This document shows positions 19,545-28,773 of a stretch of DNA of 64,000 nt, in pieces. Below the pieces are notes generated by a model. It worked only from the letters and a program-made list of their open reading frames with translations, was not told the origin of the DNA and searched no databases. Made by a program: the position numbers and the translations under genes. How positions within the stretch are numbered: the stretch's first letter is position 1; each line of letters begins with the position of its first letter. The stretch lies in NCBI RefSeq assembly GCF_028713515.1, contig NZ_JAQTOD010000002.1:62001-126000 (forward strand), written 5' to 3'. This stretch comes from Sulfurimonas sp. Lineage in GTDB: Bacteria > Campylobacterota > Campylobacteria > Campylobacterales > Sulfurimonadaceae.

Positions 19545-21683
19545 CTACAGGTAAATAGCCGAAGCAATATTAAACGCAATAAAAGCGAGCGAATAAGCTG
19601 CTATGGAAGTAAATATCAAAAGATAAAAAAAGTATTTTATTCCACCTGCCTCGCGTGTAAAAACAACCGATGCCGCCAAACAAGGAAGATATATCATAAC
19701 AACAACTATAAATGCAACCGCAGATGGAAAAGATATATTTTTAGAGATTAAATTTTTTAATGAGACACTATTTTCATCTACTTCGGCGCCTTGTGAATAA
19801 AGAACTCCAAGCGTAGATACAACTATCTCTTTTGCTGCAAGACCTGTTTGAAGTGCAACGCTCATTTTCCAGTCGAAGCCAAGTGGTGCAAAAATAGACT
19901 CAGTAGATTTACCAATACGCCCTAAATAACTCTGCTCAAGCTGGGCTTCTAAAAACATATTTTGCAGAGCTATCTTATCACTCTTTTTTACTGCCACTTC
20001 AATTTTAGAGTTGTACTCTTTTTTTAGATCAATATTTTTAGGGTAGTTACTTGAAAACCAAATCAACATTGATGCAGCCGCTATAAAAGTACCAGCTTTT
20101 CTAATATACATCCATGTTTTTGTGGTAACAGTATGCCAAATCAGCTTGAGCGATGGTAGTCTATACTTAGGCATCTCCATAACAAAAGGCTCATCTAAAC
20201 CCCTAAATGCTGTAAGTTTTAATATTTTTGCAGCAAAAAGTCCTAACAAAGCACCCGTTATGTAAATTGCAAAAAGAATATTTCCTGCCATTGCTGTAGA
20301 AAAGAATGCACCGGCAAAAAGAACATATACTGGAAGTCTTGCTCCACAACTCATAAAACCTATGATAAAAAGTGTTAAAAGCCTATCTCTGTCATTCTTT
20401 AAAATTCTCGCCGACATGTAAGCAGGAATAGAACATCCAAAACCTGTCACAAGGGGAATAAACGACTGTCCATGCAGTCCAAACTTATGAAAAAATCCAT
20501 CGAGCAAAAATGCTACTCTTGACATATAACCAGTGCTCTCAAGAAGAGCTATTCCTATAAAAAGAATTACAATATTTGGAACAAACAATACAACCGCTCC
20601 AACACCAGAGATAATCCCATCCACCACCAATGAGCGAACATCGTCGTTCGCTATTGTCGCACCTACGGTATCTCCAAACCATCCAAATAAGCTATCTATC
20701 CACTCCATTGGAATTGAACCTATCTCAAATGTCAGCTGAAACAGAGCCCACATAAAAAATAAAAATATAGGTATTCCAAAAATTTGATGTATCAATATGG
20801 AGTCTATTTTATCGGTTATACTCTTTTTTTCACTCTCCTTGCTTTGCTTTAACACCTCGGCAACAACACCTCTATTAAATGAGGCATATTCTGATGCAAA
20901 AGCTTCTTTTATATCATCACTATCATGGTGTAGCTCCACATGTCTTGATGCTTCTATTAGAATTGGCTGAAGCTCCGTCCATACAGGGTCGTCATGAAGT
21001 TTTGCATAAGTTTTTTTATTATTTTTTAAAAGGTTTATTGCTATGTTTCTATACGAATTAAAATCTTCATATTTATGCTTTACTAGATACTCAACTATCA
21101 GTGTTATCTCTTCTTCAATAGGTTCACTAAAGATAAGCTTATGCTCCATCTTGTGTGATTCATACTCTTTTATAAGAGATTCTATAAGCTCGCCTATTCC
21201 TGTTTTTTTTGCAGCAGACACCTTTACACATGCAAATCCCAAGAGCTGTGACATATATTTATCATCTATCTCTATTCCCTCTTTTTGCGCTTCATCACTC
21301 ATATTGAGCGCAACAACCATCTTCTTACCAACGCTCATAAGCTCTGATGTGAGCTGAAGATTTTTTTCCAGATTTGTAGAATCCACCACATTTATAATAA
21401 TATCATAGTCATTTTCAGATAGATACTCACTAGTAACTCTCTCCTCAATGCTATAATCATTTAGTGCATATGTACCTGGTAGGTCCACAACTGTAAAATG
21501 ATAATCCTTGTAGTCAAAAAGAACTTCACTCTTCTCGACAGTAACACCTGTAAAGTTTCCAACATGTAGATGTGCATTTGAAATTGAGTTTATCAACATG
21601 CTTTTTCCAACATTTGGCTGACCAACTAGAGCTACTTTGATATGCTTTGCTGTTATCGGGCATGATTTTTTAATCTTGCTCAT
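19545..21683 (-). CDS. feoB: Ferrous iron transport protein B
   Basis: Inner-membrane Fe(II) importer with an N-terminal GTPase. G1 is GQPNVGKSMLIN (residues about 20-31), G3 DLPGTYAL, G4 NMSDEA; the membrane part has the two gate regions with conserved Cys (GFGCSIPAYMSARIL and the segment GLAAKEIVVSTLGVL). Length of 712 residues is normal. Its start overlaps feoA by 4 nt (ATGA). Confidence 0.95.
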   Translation of the reverse strand: MSKIKKSCPITAKHIKVALVGQPNVGKSMLINSISNAHLHVGNFTGVTVEKSEVLFDYKDYHFTVVDLPGTYALNDYSIEERVTSEYLSENDYDIIINVVDSTNLEKNLQLTSELMSVGKKMVVALNMSDEAQKEGIEIDDKYMSQLLGFACVKVSAAKKTGIGELIESLIKEYESHKMEHKLIFSEPIEEEITLIVEYLVKHKYEDFNSYRNIAINLLKNNKKTYAKLHDDPVWTELQPILIEASRHVELHHDSDDIKEAFASEYASFNRGVVAEVLKQSKESEKKSITDKIDSILIHQIFGIPIFLFFMWALFQLTFEIGSIPMEWIDSLFGWFGDTVGATIANDDVRSLVVDGIISGVGAVVLFVPNIVILFIGIALLESTGYMSRVAFLLDGFFHKFGLHGQSFIPLVTGFGCSIPAYMSARILKNDRDRLLTLFIIGFMSCGARLPVYVLFAGAFFSTAMAGNILFAIYITGALLGLFAAKILKLTAFRGLDEPFVMEMPKYRLPSLKLIWHTVTTKTWMYIRKAGTFIAAASMLIWFSSNYPKNIDLKKEYNSKIEVAVKKSDKIALQNMFLEAQLEQSYLGRIGKSTESIFAPLGFDWKMSVALQTGLAAKEIVVSTLGVLYSQGAEVDENSVSLKNLISKNISFPSAVAFIVVVMIYLPCLAASVVFTREAGGIKYFFYLLIFTSIAAYSLAFIAFNIASAIYL

Positions 21684-21913
21684 ACTCTTTTTACCTCAAT
21701 CATCTCTGCTTCATGGGCACGAAGAGCAATCCTCATCTTGCCTACTTTTATCTCAATAGTGCTTTTTGCAGGAGCGTGTTCCAAAACCTCTATTATTGCT
21801 TCTTTCATTATTCCAAAAGAGATTAGCCTCTGCTTTAATTCAGAATCAGCATTTAGCTTCACTACTTTTACAACCCAAGTTTTATCACACTCACTTAATT
21901 TTTTTATACTCAT
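21680..21913 (-). CDS. feoA: Ferrous iron transport protein A
   Basis: A 77-residue SH3-like protein that supports FeoB. The family pattern is visible as RLISFGIMKEAIIEV, then KVGKMRIALRAHEAEMIEV. The ATG at 21913 (MSIKKLSE) is preferred over the in-frame TTG at 21937. The operon shares a 119-nt space with the divergent pssA gene. Confidence 0.9.
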   Translation of the reverse strand: MSIKKLSECDKTWVVKVVKLNADSELKQRLISFGIMKEAIIEVLEHAPAKSTIEIKVGKMRIALRAHEAEMIEVKRV

Positions 21914-22007
21914 ATGCCAAACTTTTATAATTTTCAAATAATGAAAACAATATCACATTAATAGTTAATTAATCCAACTAATTGTTTATCCGTATCAATT
22001 TTTTTGT

Positions 22008-22013
22008 TATAAT
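22008..22013 (+). promoter_or_regulatory. -10 box for pssA that decides its start
   Basis: TATAAT located 20 nt upstream of the GTG at 22033. Because it lies downstream of the in-frame TTG at 21982, a transcript from it cannot use that start, and the GTG with AAAAGG upstream is favoured. Confidence 0.5.
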
Positions 22014-22032
22014 TTCCCAAAAAAGGCAATTA

Positions 22033-22590
22033 GTGAAATTTCTATACAGAAGCAACTCCCATTTTAATCTTGCAAATCTTTTCACATTCGTAAACATTAC
22101 CGCTGGACTTATGGCAACTTATTTTATTACTCAAAACAACTTTTTTGCAGCAATTATCCTAGCTTGGATTGGTGGTGCTTTTGATATATTTGATGGCAAG
22201 ATTGCGAGAAAATATAAACTCTCAAATGAATTCGGAGTGCAATTAGATAGTTTTGCGGACTTTTTAAGCTTTGTGCTTGTTCCTGTATTTTTAATTTTTC
22301 AAGCAGTTTATGCCACATCGTTGTCTGGTGTTTGGATGATTCTTGCTTCTGTTATTAGCATCTACTATGTAATCTCTGGACTAAGAAGGCTTATACAGTT
22401 TAACATAAACGCGGATGCTGGAGAAGTTGATAAATTCTTTACAGGTATTCCGACGCCTCTTGGAGCAATCTTACTATGGTTTGTATATTTAGCAAACAGC
22501 TATACTCTTCTGCCGGCTTATTTGGTTATTTTTCTAATGGTCATAATCGGATGGAGCTTAAACTCAAAGATAAAAATTCCTCATCTTTGA
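22033..22590 (+). CDS. pssA: CDP-diacylglycerol--serine O-phosphatidyltransferase
   Basis: Makes phosphatidylserine, the precursor of phosphatidylethanolamine, at the inner membrane. The CDP-alcohol phosphatidyltransferase motif D-G-x2-A-R-x8-G-x3-D-x3-D is complete, beginning at FDGKIAR (about residue 57) and ending at LDSFAD. About six membrane helices are visible. GTG start at 22033 gives 185 residues. It could also be another CDP-alcohol transferase, but the N-terminal NLANLFTFVNITAGL resembles PssA. Confidence 0.85.
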   Translation: MKFLYRSNSHFNLANLFTFVNITAGLMATYFITQNNFFAAIILAWIGGAFDIFDGKIARKYKLSNEFGVQLDSFADFLSFVLVPVFLIFQAVYATSLSGVWMILASVISIYYVISGLRRLIQFNINADAGEVDKFFTGIPTPLGAILLWFVYLANSYTLLPAYLVIFLMVIIGWSLNSKIKIPHL

Positions 22591-22597
22591 GCCGTGC

Positions 22598-22622
22598 ATA
22601 TATCCTTTTTAGATGGATATAT
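22598..22622. terminator. Convergent hairpin between pssA and the DoxX gene
   Basis: Perfect 8-bp inverted repeat (ATATATCC at 22598-22605 and its complement at 22615-22622) with a 9-nt loop rich in T, placed between two converging genes. It can serve both strands. Confidence 0.45.
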
Positions 22623-23005
22623 TATTTGTTGTTGACTCCATATTTTCCACTTCCAAGCATTACAACAAGCAAAGACATAATAAAGTACAAAAATGGTAGC
22701 TCCATAAGCGGTGCTCCATGCTCCCCCAAAAGAAGCCAAGAACTTCCTTGGGCTAGAAAGATTGCAACTAACATATTGAATGCTAAAATAGATGATGCAA
22801 TCCTTGAATAAACGCCAAGCAGAATTAATATCGGCATAACTACTTCACCAACATAAACACCATAAGCCATAAATTCTGAAAGTCCTGCGCTTTTAATTAA
22901 ATATTTTACACCACCTATTCCATGAATAACTTTGTCGAAGCCGTGAAAAAGAATCATAATTGCAAGAGTTGCTCTTAAAATTAGTTTTGCTATCTCATTT
23001 CTCAT
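22622..23005 (-). CDS. DoxX family membrane protein
   Basis: A 127-residue protein with four predicted membrane helices and the DoxX fold pattern: LRATLAIMILFHGFDKVIHG at the N-terminus, GEVVMPILILLGVYSRIAS in the middle and a C-terminal hydrophobic segment. Family members are inner-membrane proteins linked to redox or thiosulfate:quinone chemistry in some cases; most have no known role. It follows the 62-residue gene by 14 nt. Confidence 0.75.
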   Translation of the reverse strand: MRNEIAKLILRATLAIMILFHGFDKVIHGIGGVKYLIKSAGLSEFMAYGVYVGEVVMPILILLGVYSRIASSILAFNMLVAIFLAQGSSWLLLGEHGAPLMELPFLYFIMSLLVVMLGSGKYGVNNK

Positions 23006-23019
23006 ATTTCACTCCCTAT

Positions 23020-23208
23020 CTATTGTAGCGCTCTAAATCTACAAGCACCAACTGTTATTATTTTACCATTTTTTATGGCCTCTTTAACATACTCTAGTGT
23101 GCCTTTTGGATCAGCATCGCCTATCTCTTCTTCAACCATCCTTAATAAGTCTTTCTCCTGCGTTGTGGTCCATATTTTTTCATATATATACTGAGTTTGT
23201 ATCTGCAT
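23020..23208 (-). CDS. Small conserved-looking hypothetical protein
   Basis: A 62-residue soluble protein with no motif I recognise. It begins with a helical QIQTQYIYEKIW segment, has an acidic middle and a short C-terminal beta part containing one Cys. AAAAGGAAAA lies upstream of the ATG at suitable distance, and a TATACT box lies about 40-45 nt upstream, which supports it as a real gene. It is the first gene of a pair with the DoxX gene. Confidence 0.55.
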   Translation of the reverse strand: MQIQTQYIYEKIWTTTQEKDLLRMVEEEIGDADPKGTLEYVKEAIKNGKIITVGACRFRALQ

Positions 23209-23376
23209 AAATCTATTTTCCTTTTTATTCTTTTGTTACTAAAATTTTCATCGTAGTATAATCTTAAAAATATATTTTAGAGGTAAAAAAAGAGCTACAA
23301 GTACCCATTTTTACATAATATAAGCTTAAACAATCCTAAATACACAAATATTAAATTAATTATGTGTATATTTAGA

Positions 23377-23382
23377 TATAAT
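23377..23382 (+). promoter_or_regulatory. -10 box for the DEAD-box helicase gene
   Basis: TATAAT with an expected transcription start near 23389, giving a leader of about 65 nt. The leader holds a small hairpin at 23409-23423 (TCTCT, 5-nt loop, AGAGA), which could affect expression in the cold. Confidence 0.5.
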
Positions 23383-23454
23383 TCGCGAAATACTTTAGGG
23401 GAAGGTGCTCTCTCGTTCAGAGAAGCTTGTATCATCTCCTAATATTAAAGGAAA

Positions 23455-25101
23455 ATGATGCAGGAAAATGCACAAACAAATAAAATTCAACACGAAGATG
23501 CACCAACAATCACATTTGCTGATTTAGGCTTAAAAAAAGAGATACTTGAGAGTATCAAACAAGCTGGTTTTACAACTCCAAGCCCTATCCAAACTGCAGC
23601 AATACCATTTGTTTTAGCTGGTCGTGATATAGTTGGTCAAGCGCACACAGGAACTGGTAAAACAGCAGCGTTTGGACTTCCAGCGCTTAACAATATCAAC
23701 CCAAACAATGGAGTTGGTATCTTAGTTATTACTCCAACTCGCGAACTTGCAACTCAAGTAAGCGATGAATTATACAAATATGGCAGAAATATCGGAGCAA
23801 GAACGGCAACTGTTTATGGTGGTAGCTCTTATAGTCGACAAATTGACCTTATTCAAAGAGGAGCAAGTGTAGTTGTTGCAACTCCAGGAAGACTTCTTGA
23901 TATTCTTAAGAAAAATTTATTAAAGAACTTCGTTCCACAAATCGTTGTACTTGATGAAGCTGATGAGATGCTAGATATGGGCTTTTTGGATGATATTAAT
24001 GAGATTTTCTCGTATCTTCCAAAAGAGAGACAAACGCTTCTTTTCTCTGCAACAATGCCAAAACCAATCAAGCTTCTTGCTGAGAGAATTTTAAATAATC
24101 CAGAATTTATCAGCATCACAAAAGGTGAAACTACAAATTCTGACATTGCTCAAGAGTATTATGTAATTGAAGAGAGCGAAAGAGATGACGCTATTATCCG
24201 TCTAATGGACTCTGAAGAGAGCAAAAAATCTATAGTTTTTTGTAGAACAAAAAGCGAAGTAGATAGACTCTCAAATGTTCTCTCAAACGCTGGATACTTA
24301 GCAAATGGTCTTCATGGTGATATGGAGCAACGCCAACGCGAAACTGTCATTAAGGGTTTCAAAAGTGATAACATCAAAGTTTTAGTTGCAACAGATGTTG
24401 CAGCGCGTGGTATCCATGTTGATGATATCTCTCATGTATTTAACTACCATATCCCTTTTGACTCTGAGTCTTATGTTCACCGTATCGGAAGAACCGGTCG
24501 TGCTGGAACTAAAGGAAAAGCTATCACTCTTTTAACTCCATTAGAGTTTAAAGAGCTTCAACGCATCAAAGCAAAAGTTGGAACAACAATGACCCACGCA
24601 TTTGTTCCAAGCAAAAACGATTTAAAAGCAAGTAACTTAAAATCTATCGTTACAAAAATAGAAGATCAACATATCTATGATGAAGCACACAAAATCCTTG
24701 ATCTGCTAAAAGAGGATATTGATGAAGAGACAATCATCTTTAAATTGATCTCTATGATTTTAGACAGACAAACTATCGCTGGCCCAAATGCAATCGGGAT
24801 TCCTGCTGACAAATTGGCTGCAATTTTAGACCGTGCTGACAAAAGAAGAGACTCAAGAGGCGGAGCTGGTGGCGGTCGTGGCGGCTACAGAGGAAACAGA
24901 AGTCGTCCTAATGGTAGCGGAGATAGAAATAGATCAAGCGAAGGCAGTGGTTCTGGAGACAGAAACAGAAGTCGTGATGGCGGCAACAGTGGTGGTGGCT
25001 ATCGTGGTGACAAACCTCGCGAAGCTGGAAGCACTGGCGGCGGATACCGTGGCAACAACTCAGGCGGTGGTGATAGAAATCGTAGCAGAAACAGAGACTA
25101 A
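23455..25101 (+). CDS. DEAD-box RNA helicase with RGG-like tail
   Basis: ATP-dependent RNA helicase for ribosome assembly or cold growth (DeaD/CsdA/RhlE group). The Q motif (FTTPSPIQTAAIP), Walker A (AHTGTGKTAAF), DEAD box as VLDEADEM, SAT, and HRIGRTGRAG are all in order within the first 380 residues. The last 85 residues are low-complexity, rich in R, G, S, N and D with repeated GGGYRG and GDRNRS units; such tails bind RNA nonspecifically. Two ATGs at the start (23455, 23458). It ends at a strong bidirectional hairpin. Confidence 0.93.
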   Translation: MMQENAQTNKIQHEDAPTITFADLGLKKEILESIKQAGFTTPSPIQTAAIPFVLAGRDIVGQAHTGTGKTAAFGLPALNNINPNNGVGILVITPTRELATQVSDELYKYGRNIGARTATVYGGSSYSRQIDLIQRGASVVVATPGRLLDILKKNLLKNFVPQIVVLDEADEMLDMGFLDDINEIFSYLPKERQTLLFSATMPKPIKLLAERILNNPEFISITKGETTNSDIAQEYYVIEESERDDAIIRLMDSEESKKSIVFCRTKSEVDRLSNVLSNAGYLANGLHGDMEQRQRETVIKGFKSDNIKVLVATDVAARGIHVDDISHVFNYHIPFDSESYVHRIGRTGRAGTKGKAITLLTPLEFKELQRIKAKVGTTMTHAFVPSKNDLKASNLKSIVTKIEDQHIYDEAHKILDLLKEDIDEETIIFKLISMILDRQTIAGPNAIGIPADKLAAILDRADKRRDSRGGAGGGRGGYRGNRSRPNGSGDRNRSSEGSGSGDRNRSRDGGNSGGGYRGDKPREAGSTGGGYRGNNSGGGDRNRSRNRD

Positions 25102-25108
25102 AATTACT

Positions 25109-25138
25109 CTTTAAACCCCTATTTATTGGGGTTTAAAG
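25109..25138. terminator. Bidirectional hairpin terminator
   Basis: Perfect 11-bp inverted repeat (CTTTAAACCCC and complement) with an 8-nt loop, sitting between the helicase and the converging YdhR-like gene. GC-rich centre and A/T-rich base give a terminator shape on both strands. Confidence 0.75.
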
Positions 25139-25149
25139 ACTCAGCTTAT

Positions 25150-25452
25150 TCAAAAAATTGGAGCTTTTGTAATCTTCGATAGAGCCTCATTTACTTCAAA
25201 AGTCTTAGATCTAATATTTGTAACACCAAAACCCTCAAGTCTTTTCGTATGCATCTCAAGATAAGCATCTAGCGATGATAAATCTTCAAACATATATATT
25301 CCACCAGCCTCTTTTGTCTCTCTGTTTTCTGTCCATATTTTAAACATCAATCCTTTTTCTTTTGCAATAGAGTTTGCCAAATCATCAAACGCCTCAGCCA
25401 TCTCTTTACCAACTGGTCCACTATATGGAAAATCTATTTGTAAAAGTATCAC
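25150..25452 (-). CDS. YdhR-like putative monooxygenase
   Basis: A 100-residue protein of the YdhR family, which has a dimeric alpha/beta barrel. The match to E. coli YdhR as I remember it is clear: LLQIDFPYSGPVG at the N-terminus, FKIWTENRETKEAGGIYMF in the middle and a C-terminal FEVNEALSKI. The biochemical role of the family is not settled; related folds act on aromatic compounds. Start codon is a GTG with AAAGGA upstream. Confidence 0.75.
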   Translation of the reverse strand: MILLQIDFPYSGPVGKEMAEAFDDLANSIAKEKGLMFKIWTENRETKEAGGIYMFEDLSSLDAYLEMHTKRLEGFGVTNIRSKTFEVNEALSKITKAPIF

Positions 25453-25529
25453 TATTTATCCTTTAAATTTAGTACCGAAATAATAGCTTCTTTCAGTAAA
25501 GCAATCCAACTGAAGCTGGATAAATTTGA

Positions 25530-25535
25530 TATAAT
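25530..25535 (+). promoter_or_regulatory. -10 box for the HIT-family gene
   Basis: TATAAT 23 nt upstream of the ATG at 25559; a GAGAGAAG ribosome binding site lies between. Confidence 0.5.
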
Positions 25536-25558
25536 TTATAAAAAAAGAGAGAGAAGAT

Positions 25559-25927
25559 ATGATTATTTATGAAGATGATGAACTTTATATAGAAAATGAG
25601 AAGAGTGAAATTCCATGGTTAAAAATCTTCACAAAAAAGCCATACAAAGAGCTAGGGGATATTCCAAAAAAACTAAGAGTTAGACTTTGGGAAGTTTACG
25701 ATATTGTAGAAGATGAAATGAAAAATTACTACACTCCCAAAAAGATAAATATGGCATCTTTTGCAAATATGCTACCAAGAGTTCACATCCATGTAATGGC
25801 CAGATTTGAGGAAGATAGCTACTTTCCAAATCCAATGTGGGGAGAAAAACTAAGAGAGGCGTGCTTAAATCTTCCAAATAAAGAGAAGTTCTACAGAACA
25901 GTTAAAAATGCTTTAGAAAATAGATAA
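25559..25927 (+). CDS. HIT-family nucleotide hydrolase/transferase
   Basis: A 122-residue protein with the histidine triad region RVHIHVMARF (about residues 76-85), close to H-x-H-x-H but with the third His replaced by Ala/Arg positions, so the active site is not fully canonical. The N-terminal half (IIYEDDELYIENEKSEIPWLKIF) is like the HIT fold. Likely acts on a small nucleotide conjugate. It stands alone with its own promoter and is followed by a repeat-rich intergenic region. Confidence 0.65.
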   Translation: MIIYEDDELYIENEKSEIPWLKIFTKKPYKELGDIPKKLRVRLWEVYDIVEDEMKNYYTPKKINMASFANMLPRVHIHVMARFEEDSYFPNPMWGEKLREACLNLPNKEKFYRTVKNALENR

Positions 25928-26161
25928 ATTCAAGACTTTTTTCACAATTAAAACTTTAGATTTTGTTATAGTCTGGGGCAAAATTTAGTTTTTCTGAAAA
26001 AAAGATAGCAAAAACAGCCTTTTTCACAATTAAAATTCTAAATTTTGTCATAGTTTGAGGCGAAGTTTGTTTTTATTGAGGAGCATACTGTAAGTATATG
26101 ACGAAAGAAAACCAAACTTCAACGAAGAAATCTGGCAAAAGTGTTATTTAATTTTGAAAAA
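25928..26161. repeat. Direct repeat plus long imperfect palindrome
   Basis: An intergenic stretch of 234 nt without a gene. Two imperfect direct copies of about 55 nt begin with TTTTTCACAATTAAAA (25938-25992 and 26019-26073). The second copy is the left arm of a long palindrome ending at about 26161: GAAGTTTG at 26062-26069 pairs with CAAACTTC at 26113-26120, and TTTTG/CAAAA and TTTAATTTT-type stretches further out also pair. The centre holds a shorter palindrome around ACTGTAAGT. It may be a mobile palindromic element or a strong mRNA 3' structure for fabH. Confidence 0.6.
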
Positions 26162-27160
26162 TTATTTTAGTGGCGAGAATGGAACTAAAGCACTTCCCCA
26201 TGTCAAGCCTCCACCAAAAGCATCAAGCAACATAAGCTCCCCAGCTTTAAGATTACCACTCTCGTAAACATCATTAATCGCCATTGGAATTGATGCGCTT
26301 GATGTATTTCCATACTTCTCAACCGTAAGAACAACCTGTTCATCTTTTAACTTTAATGCATCACCAACCGCTTTTATAATCCTAAGATTAGCTTGATGAG
26401 GAACAAAATGCTTTATCTCTGAACTATCTATATTATTTGTCTCTAAAATTTCTTCAACATCTTTTGTTAGGGTTCGTACTGCAACTTTGAAAGTCTCATT
26501 TCCCTTCATTTGCATAAAACAGCTGCTAGCTTCTTGTGCCAACGAATCATGAGCTGAACCGCTACCGCCGTTTGGCGTCATTAGCAGATCTGCATACTCT
26601 CCATCTGAACCAGTATGAATATCAATAATTGCTTCGCTTTTGTCTTTTGTTGCACTTATTACCGCAGCACCAGCGCCATCACCAAAAAGTATGCATGTTC
26701 CTCTATCTGTATAGTCAGTTATCGCAGATAGTTTTTCTGCTCCAACTATAAGCACATTCTTTTTCATACCAGACTCTATAAATGCTTTTGCTATTGAAAG
26801 AGCATAAACAAAACCAGTACAAGCTGCTGAGATATCAAATGCAGTTACATTTTTTAAATCGAGTTTATGAGATATGATAGTTGCAGTTGAAGGCATACAA
26901 AAATAATCAGGTGAGATTGTAGCACAGACAATCATATCTATCTCGTCTCTATTTATTCCGCTTCTATCCAGTGCGATATTTGCTGCACTTACGCCCATAT
27001 CACTAGTAAATTCATCTTTAGCTGCAATATGTCGCTCTTTAATCCCTGTTCGCTTAATAATCCATTCATCTGAAGTATCAACCATTACTGAGAGTTCTTC
27101 ATTTGTTAATATTTTACTAGGAGCATATGCACCTATTGAACGAAGTGCTGCATACATCAT
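26162..27160 (-). CDS. fabH: 3-oxoacyl-[acyl-carrier-protein] synthase III
   Basis: Starts fatty acid synthesis by joining acetyl-CoA and malonyl-ACP. The catalytic Cys lies in [11 protein letters not shown] (about residue 112), the His in VPHQANLRI and the Asn in [10 protein letters not shown]. Length of 332 residues. Its start overlaps the plsX stop by one base (TAATG), so the pair is translationally coupled. Confidence 0.95.
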   Translation of the reverse strand: MMYAALRSIGAYAPSKILTNEELSVMVDTSDEWIIKRTGIKERHIAAKDEFTSDMGVSAANIALDRSGINRDEIDMIVCATISPDYFCMPSTATIISHKLDLKNVTAFDISAACTGFVYALSIAKAFIESGMKKNVLIVGAEKLSAITDYTDRGTCILFGDGAGAAVISATKDKSEAIIDIHTGSDGEYADLLMTPNGGSGSAHDSLAQEASSCFMQMKGNETFKVAVRTLTKDVEEILETNNIDSSEIKHFVPHQANLRIIKAVGDALKLKDEQVVLTVEKYGNTSSASIPMAINDVYESGNLKAGELMLLDAFGGGLTWGSALVPFSPLK

Positions 27161-28158
27161 TAATCTTCCTTGCTCTTTAGCATCTCTAGTCTCTCAACAA
27201 TATGCTCATTCACATTAGTATCTACATAATTTATTGCTTGAAAAATTGCATTTTTTATAGCTTTTGGATTACTTTTTCCATGTCCTACTATTGCACAACC
27301 ATGAATTCCAATAAGTGGTGCACCACCAATCTCGGCATAGTCCATCTGCTCTTTCAATAGCTTAAACACTTTTCTCATTAAAAGTGCTCCAGTTATAGCA
27401 ATAGGAGACTTTCTAATATACTCTTTAATAAGTCCTGTTATCGTTGAGGCTACTCCTTCGGATGCTTTTAACACCAAATTACCAACAAAACCATCGCAGA
27501 CTATAACATCACAACTTGCATTAAAAATATCACTACCTTCAACATTTCCTTTAAAGCCTTTATAGCCTTGAAGCATTTTAAAAGTTGTTTTTGTTAGCTC
27601 ATTACCCTTAGAATCCTCTTCACCATTCGCGAGTAAGCCAATAGATGGGGTTGATATTTTGAACATATCTTCAGCATAGCATCCACCCATTATAGCGAAT
27701 TGTAACAGATGTTCTGGTTTTGAATCAACATTTGCTCCAACATCAAGAACAACTGATTTACGAGAATTTTTTGTTGGCATAAGAGTTACTAATGCTGGTC
27801 TTAAAACACCTTTTAAGCGTCCAAGTCTAAGAGTAGCTAGAGTCATTGTCGCTCCGCTATGTCCAGCAGATACGACACCATCAGCTTCACCGTTTTTTAC
27901 AAGATCAACTGCCTTATAAATGCTACTCTCTTTTCTTTTAACTGCGTCAGTTGCTGAGTCATGCATAGATATTACATCATCGGCTTCAACTATTAAAATC
28001 TTATCTCTATAACGCTTCGGTAACAGAGGTAAAATTTCTGATTTTTTTCCAACTAAAATAGGAATGAAAAGCTTCTGTTTTAAAGCCTGAATAGTGCCTT
28101 CTATGATTGGAGCAGGACCAAAGTCCCCGCCCATTGCGTCAATAGCAATTTTTACCAT
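27160..28158 (-). CDS. plsX: Phosphate acyltransferase PlsX
   Basis: Makes acyl-phosphate from acyl-ACP for phospholipid synthesis. The N-terminal [10 protein letters not shown] is the family hallmark; [12 protein letters not shown] and [12 protein letters not shown] follow in the expected places. Length 332. It follows rpmF after 3 nt and overlaps fabH, the normal rpmF-plsX-fabH order. Confidence 0.96.
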   Translation of the reverse strand: MVKIAIDAMGGDFGPAPIIEGTIQALKQKLFIPILVGKKSEILPLLPKRYRDKILIVEADDVISMHDSATDAVKRKESSIYKAVDLVKNGEADGVVSAGHSGATMTLATLRLGRLKGVLRPALVTLMPTKNSRKSVVLDVGANVDSKPEHLLQFAIMGGCYAEDMFKISTPSIGLLANGEEDSKGNELTKTTFKMLQGYKGFKGNVEGSDIFNASCDVIVCDGFVGNLVLKASEGVASTITGLIKEYIRKSPIAITGALLMRKVFKLLKEQMDYAEIGGAPLIGIHGCAIVGHGKSNPKAIKNAIFQAINYVDTNVNEHIVERLEMLKSKED

Positions 28159-28161
28159 TGA

Positions 28162-28311
28162 CTATTTATACTCACCAGTCGTTGGATTGATATGGTGTGG
28201 AAGCTTATATGTTCCATCTTTGTCTTTAATTGGACGAGCTAAAGAAATCTTATAGTGAGTTCTTCTTTTTGCTGCGCGAGAATGAGACACTCTTCGTTTT
28301 GGTACTGCCAT
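28162..28311 (-). CDS. rpmF: 50S ribosomal protein L32
   Basis: A 49-residue basic protein, too short for many gene callers. The start [17 protein letters not shown] and the C-terminal [11 protein letters not shown] identify L32. The zinc-binding Cys pairs of some L32 forms are absent, so this is the Cys-free type. It lies 3 nt upstream of plsX, as in many bacteria. Confidence 0.95.
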   Translation of the reverse strand: MAVPKRRVSHSRAAKRRTHYKISLARPIKDKDGTYKLPHHINPTTGEYK

Positions 28312-28410
28312 GATATTTTCCTTTCATTTGATTAGCTTACAAAAGAGACAAAGTAACTTTTGCTTCACTGAAGCCGTTTTGGCTACTAAAGCTTGTCTAA
28401 AAAACAAACA

Positions 28411-28767
28411 CTATTTAGTTTTACAACCCTCACAAGATAGATAATCACTCTTAATGAGCGCTATCTCTGAGTTCATAATTTCTTCTAAATCAACAACGGA
28501 ATTTAGTACTTCTATAATATCCTCAGGATACTCTTCACTACTTTTATAAAGACCATCTGAGATAAAAAGCTCTAAATCTTCATCAATATCTAACTTAAAC
28601 TCATCAGCACAGATATTACAATCTGTAGTGATTTTCCCACTTAATTTCGCTTTTAGTAAAATTAATTTGCCGGAATCATACTGCAAATAACCTTTAAAAG
28701 TTATTTCATCAGATTTTACTTCGAAATCTAGCGGGATTTTAGTTATTTTTCTTAGAGCTATCTGCAT
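28411..28767 (-). CDS. DUF177 (YceD-like) protein
   Basis: A 118-residue protein of the family that precedes rpmF in most bacteria and affects 23S rRNA levels. A CNIC motif lies in the middle (TTDCNICADEFKLDID) and a CxxC pair (CEGCKTK) ends the protein; together these could bind a metal. It lies 6 nt after ndk and 99 nt before rpmF. Confidence 0.85.
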   Translation of the reverse strand: MQIALRKITKIPLDFEVKSDEITFKGYLQYDSGKLILLKAKLSGKITTDCNICADEFKLDIDEDLELFISDGLYKSSEEYPEDIIEVLNSVVDLEEIMNSEIALIKSDYLSCEGCKTK

Positions 28768-28773
28768 GAAAAA

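Noticed and set aside
21982-22032. N-terminal extension of PssA from a TTG
   Set aside because: It lies upstream of a good TATAAT and lacks a ribosome binding site; the GTG at 22033 with AAAAGG is better.
24870-25095. Tandem DNA repeat at the helicase end
   Set aside because: It codes for the low-complexity RNA-binding tail and is not a separate element or CRISPR.
24833-25114. Open frame inside the helicase tail with V/A/E-rich translation
   Set aside because: It is the +1 reading of the RGG-like repeat; composition is an artefact of the repeated codons.
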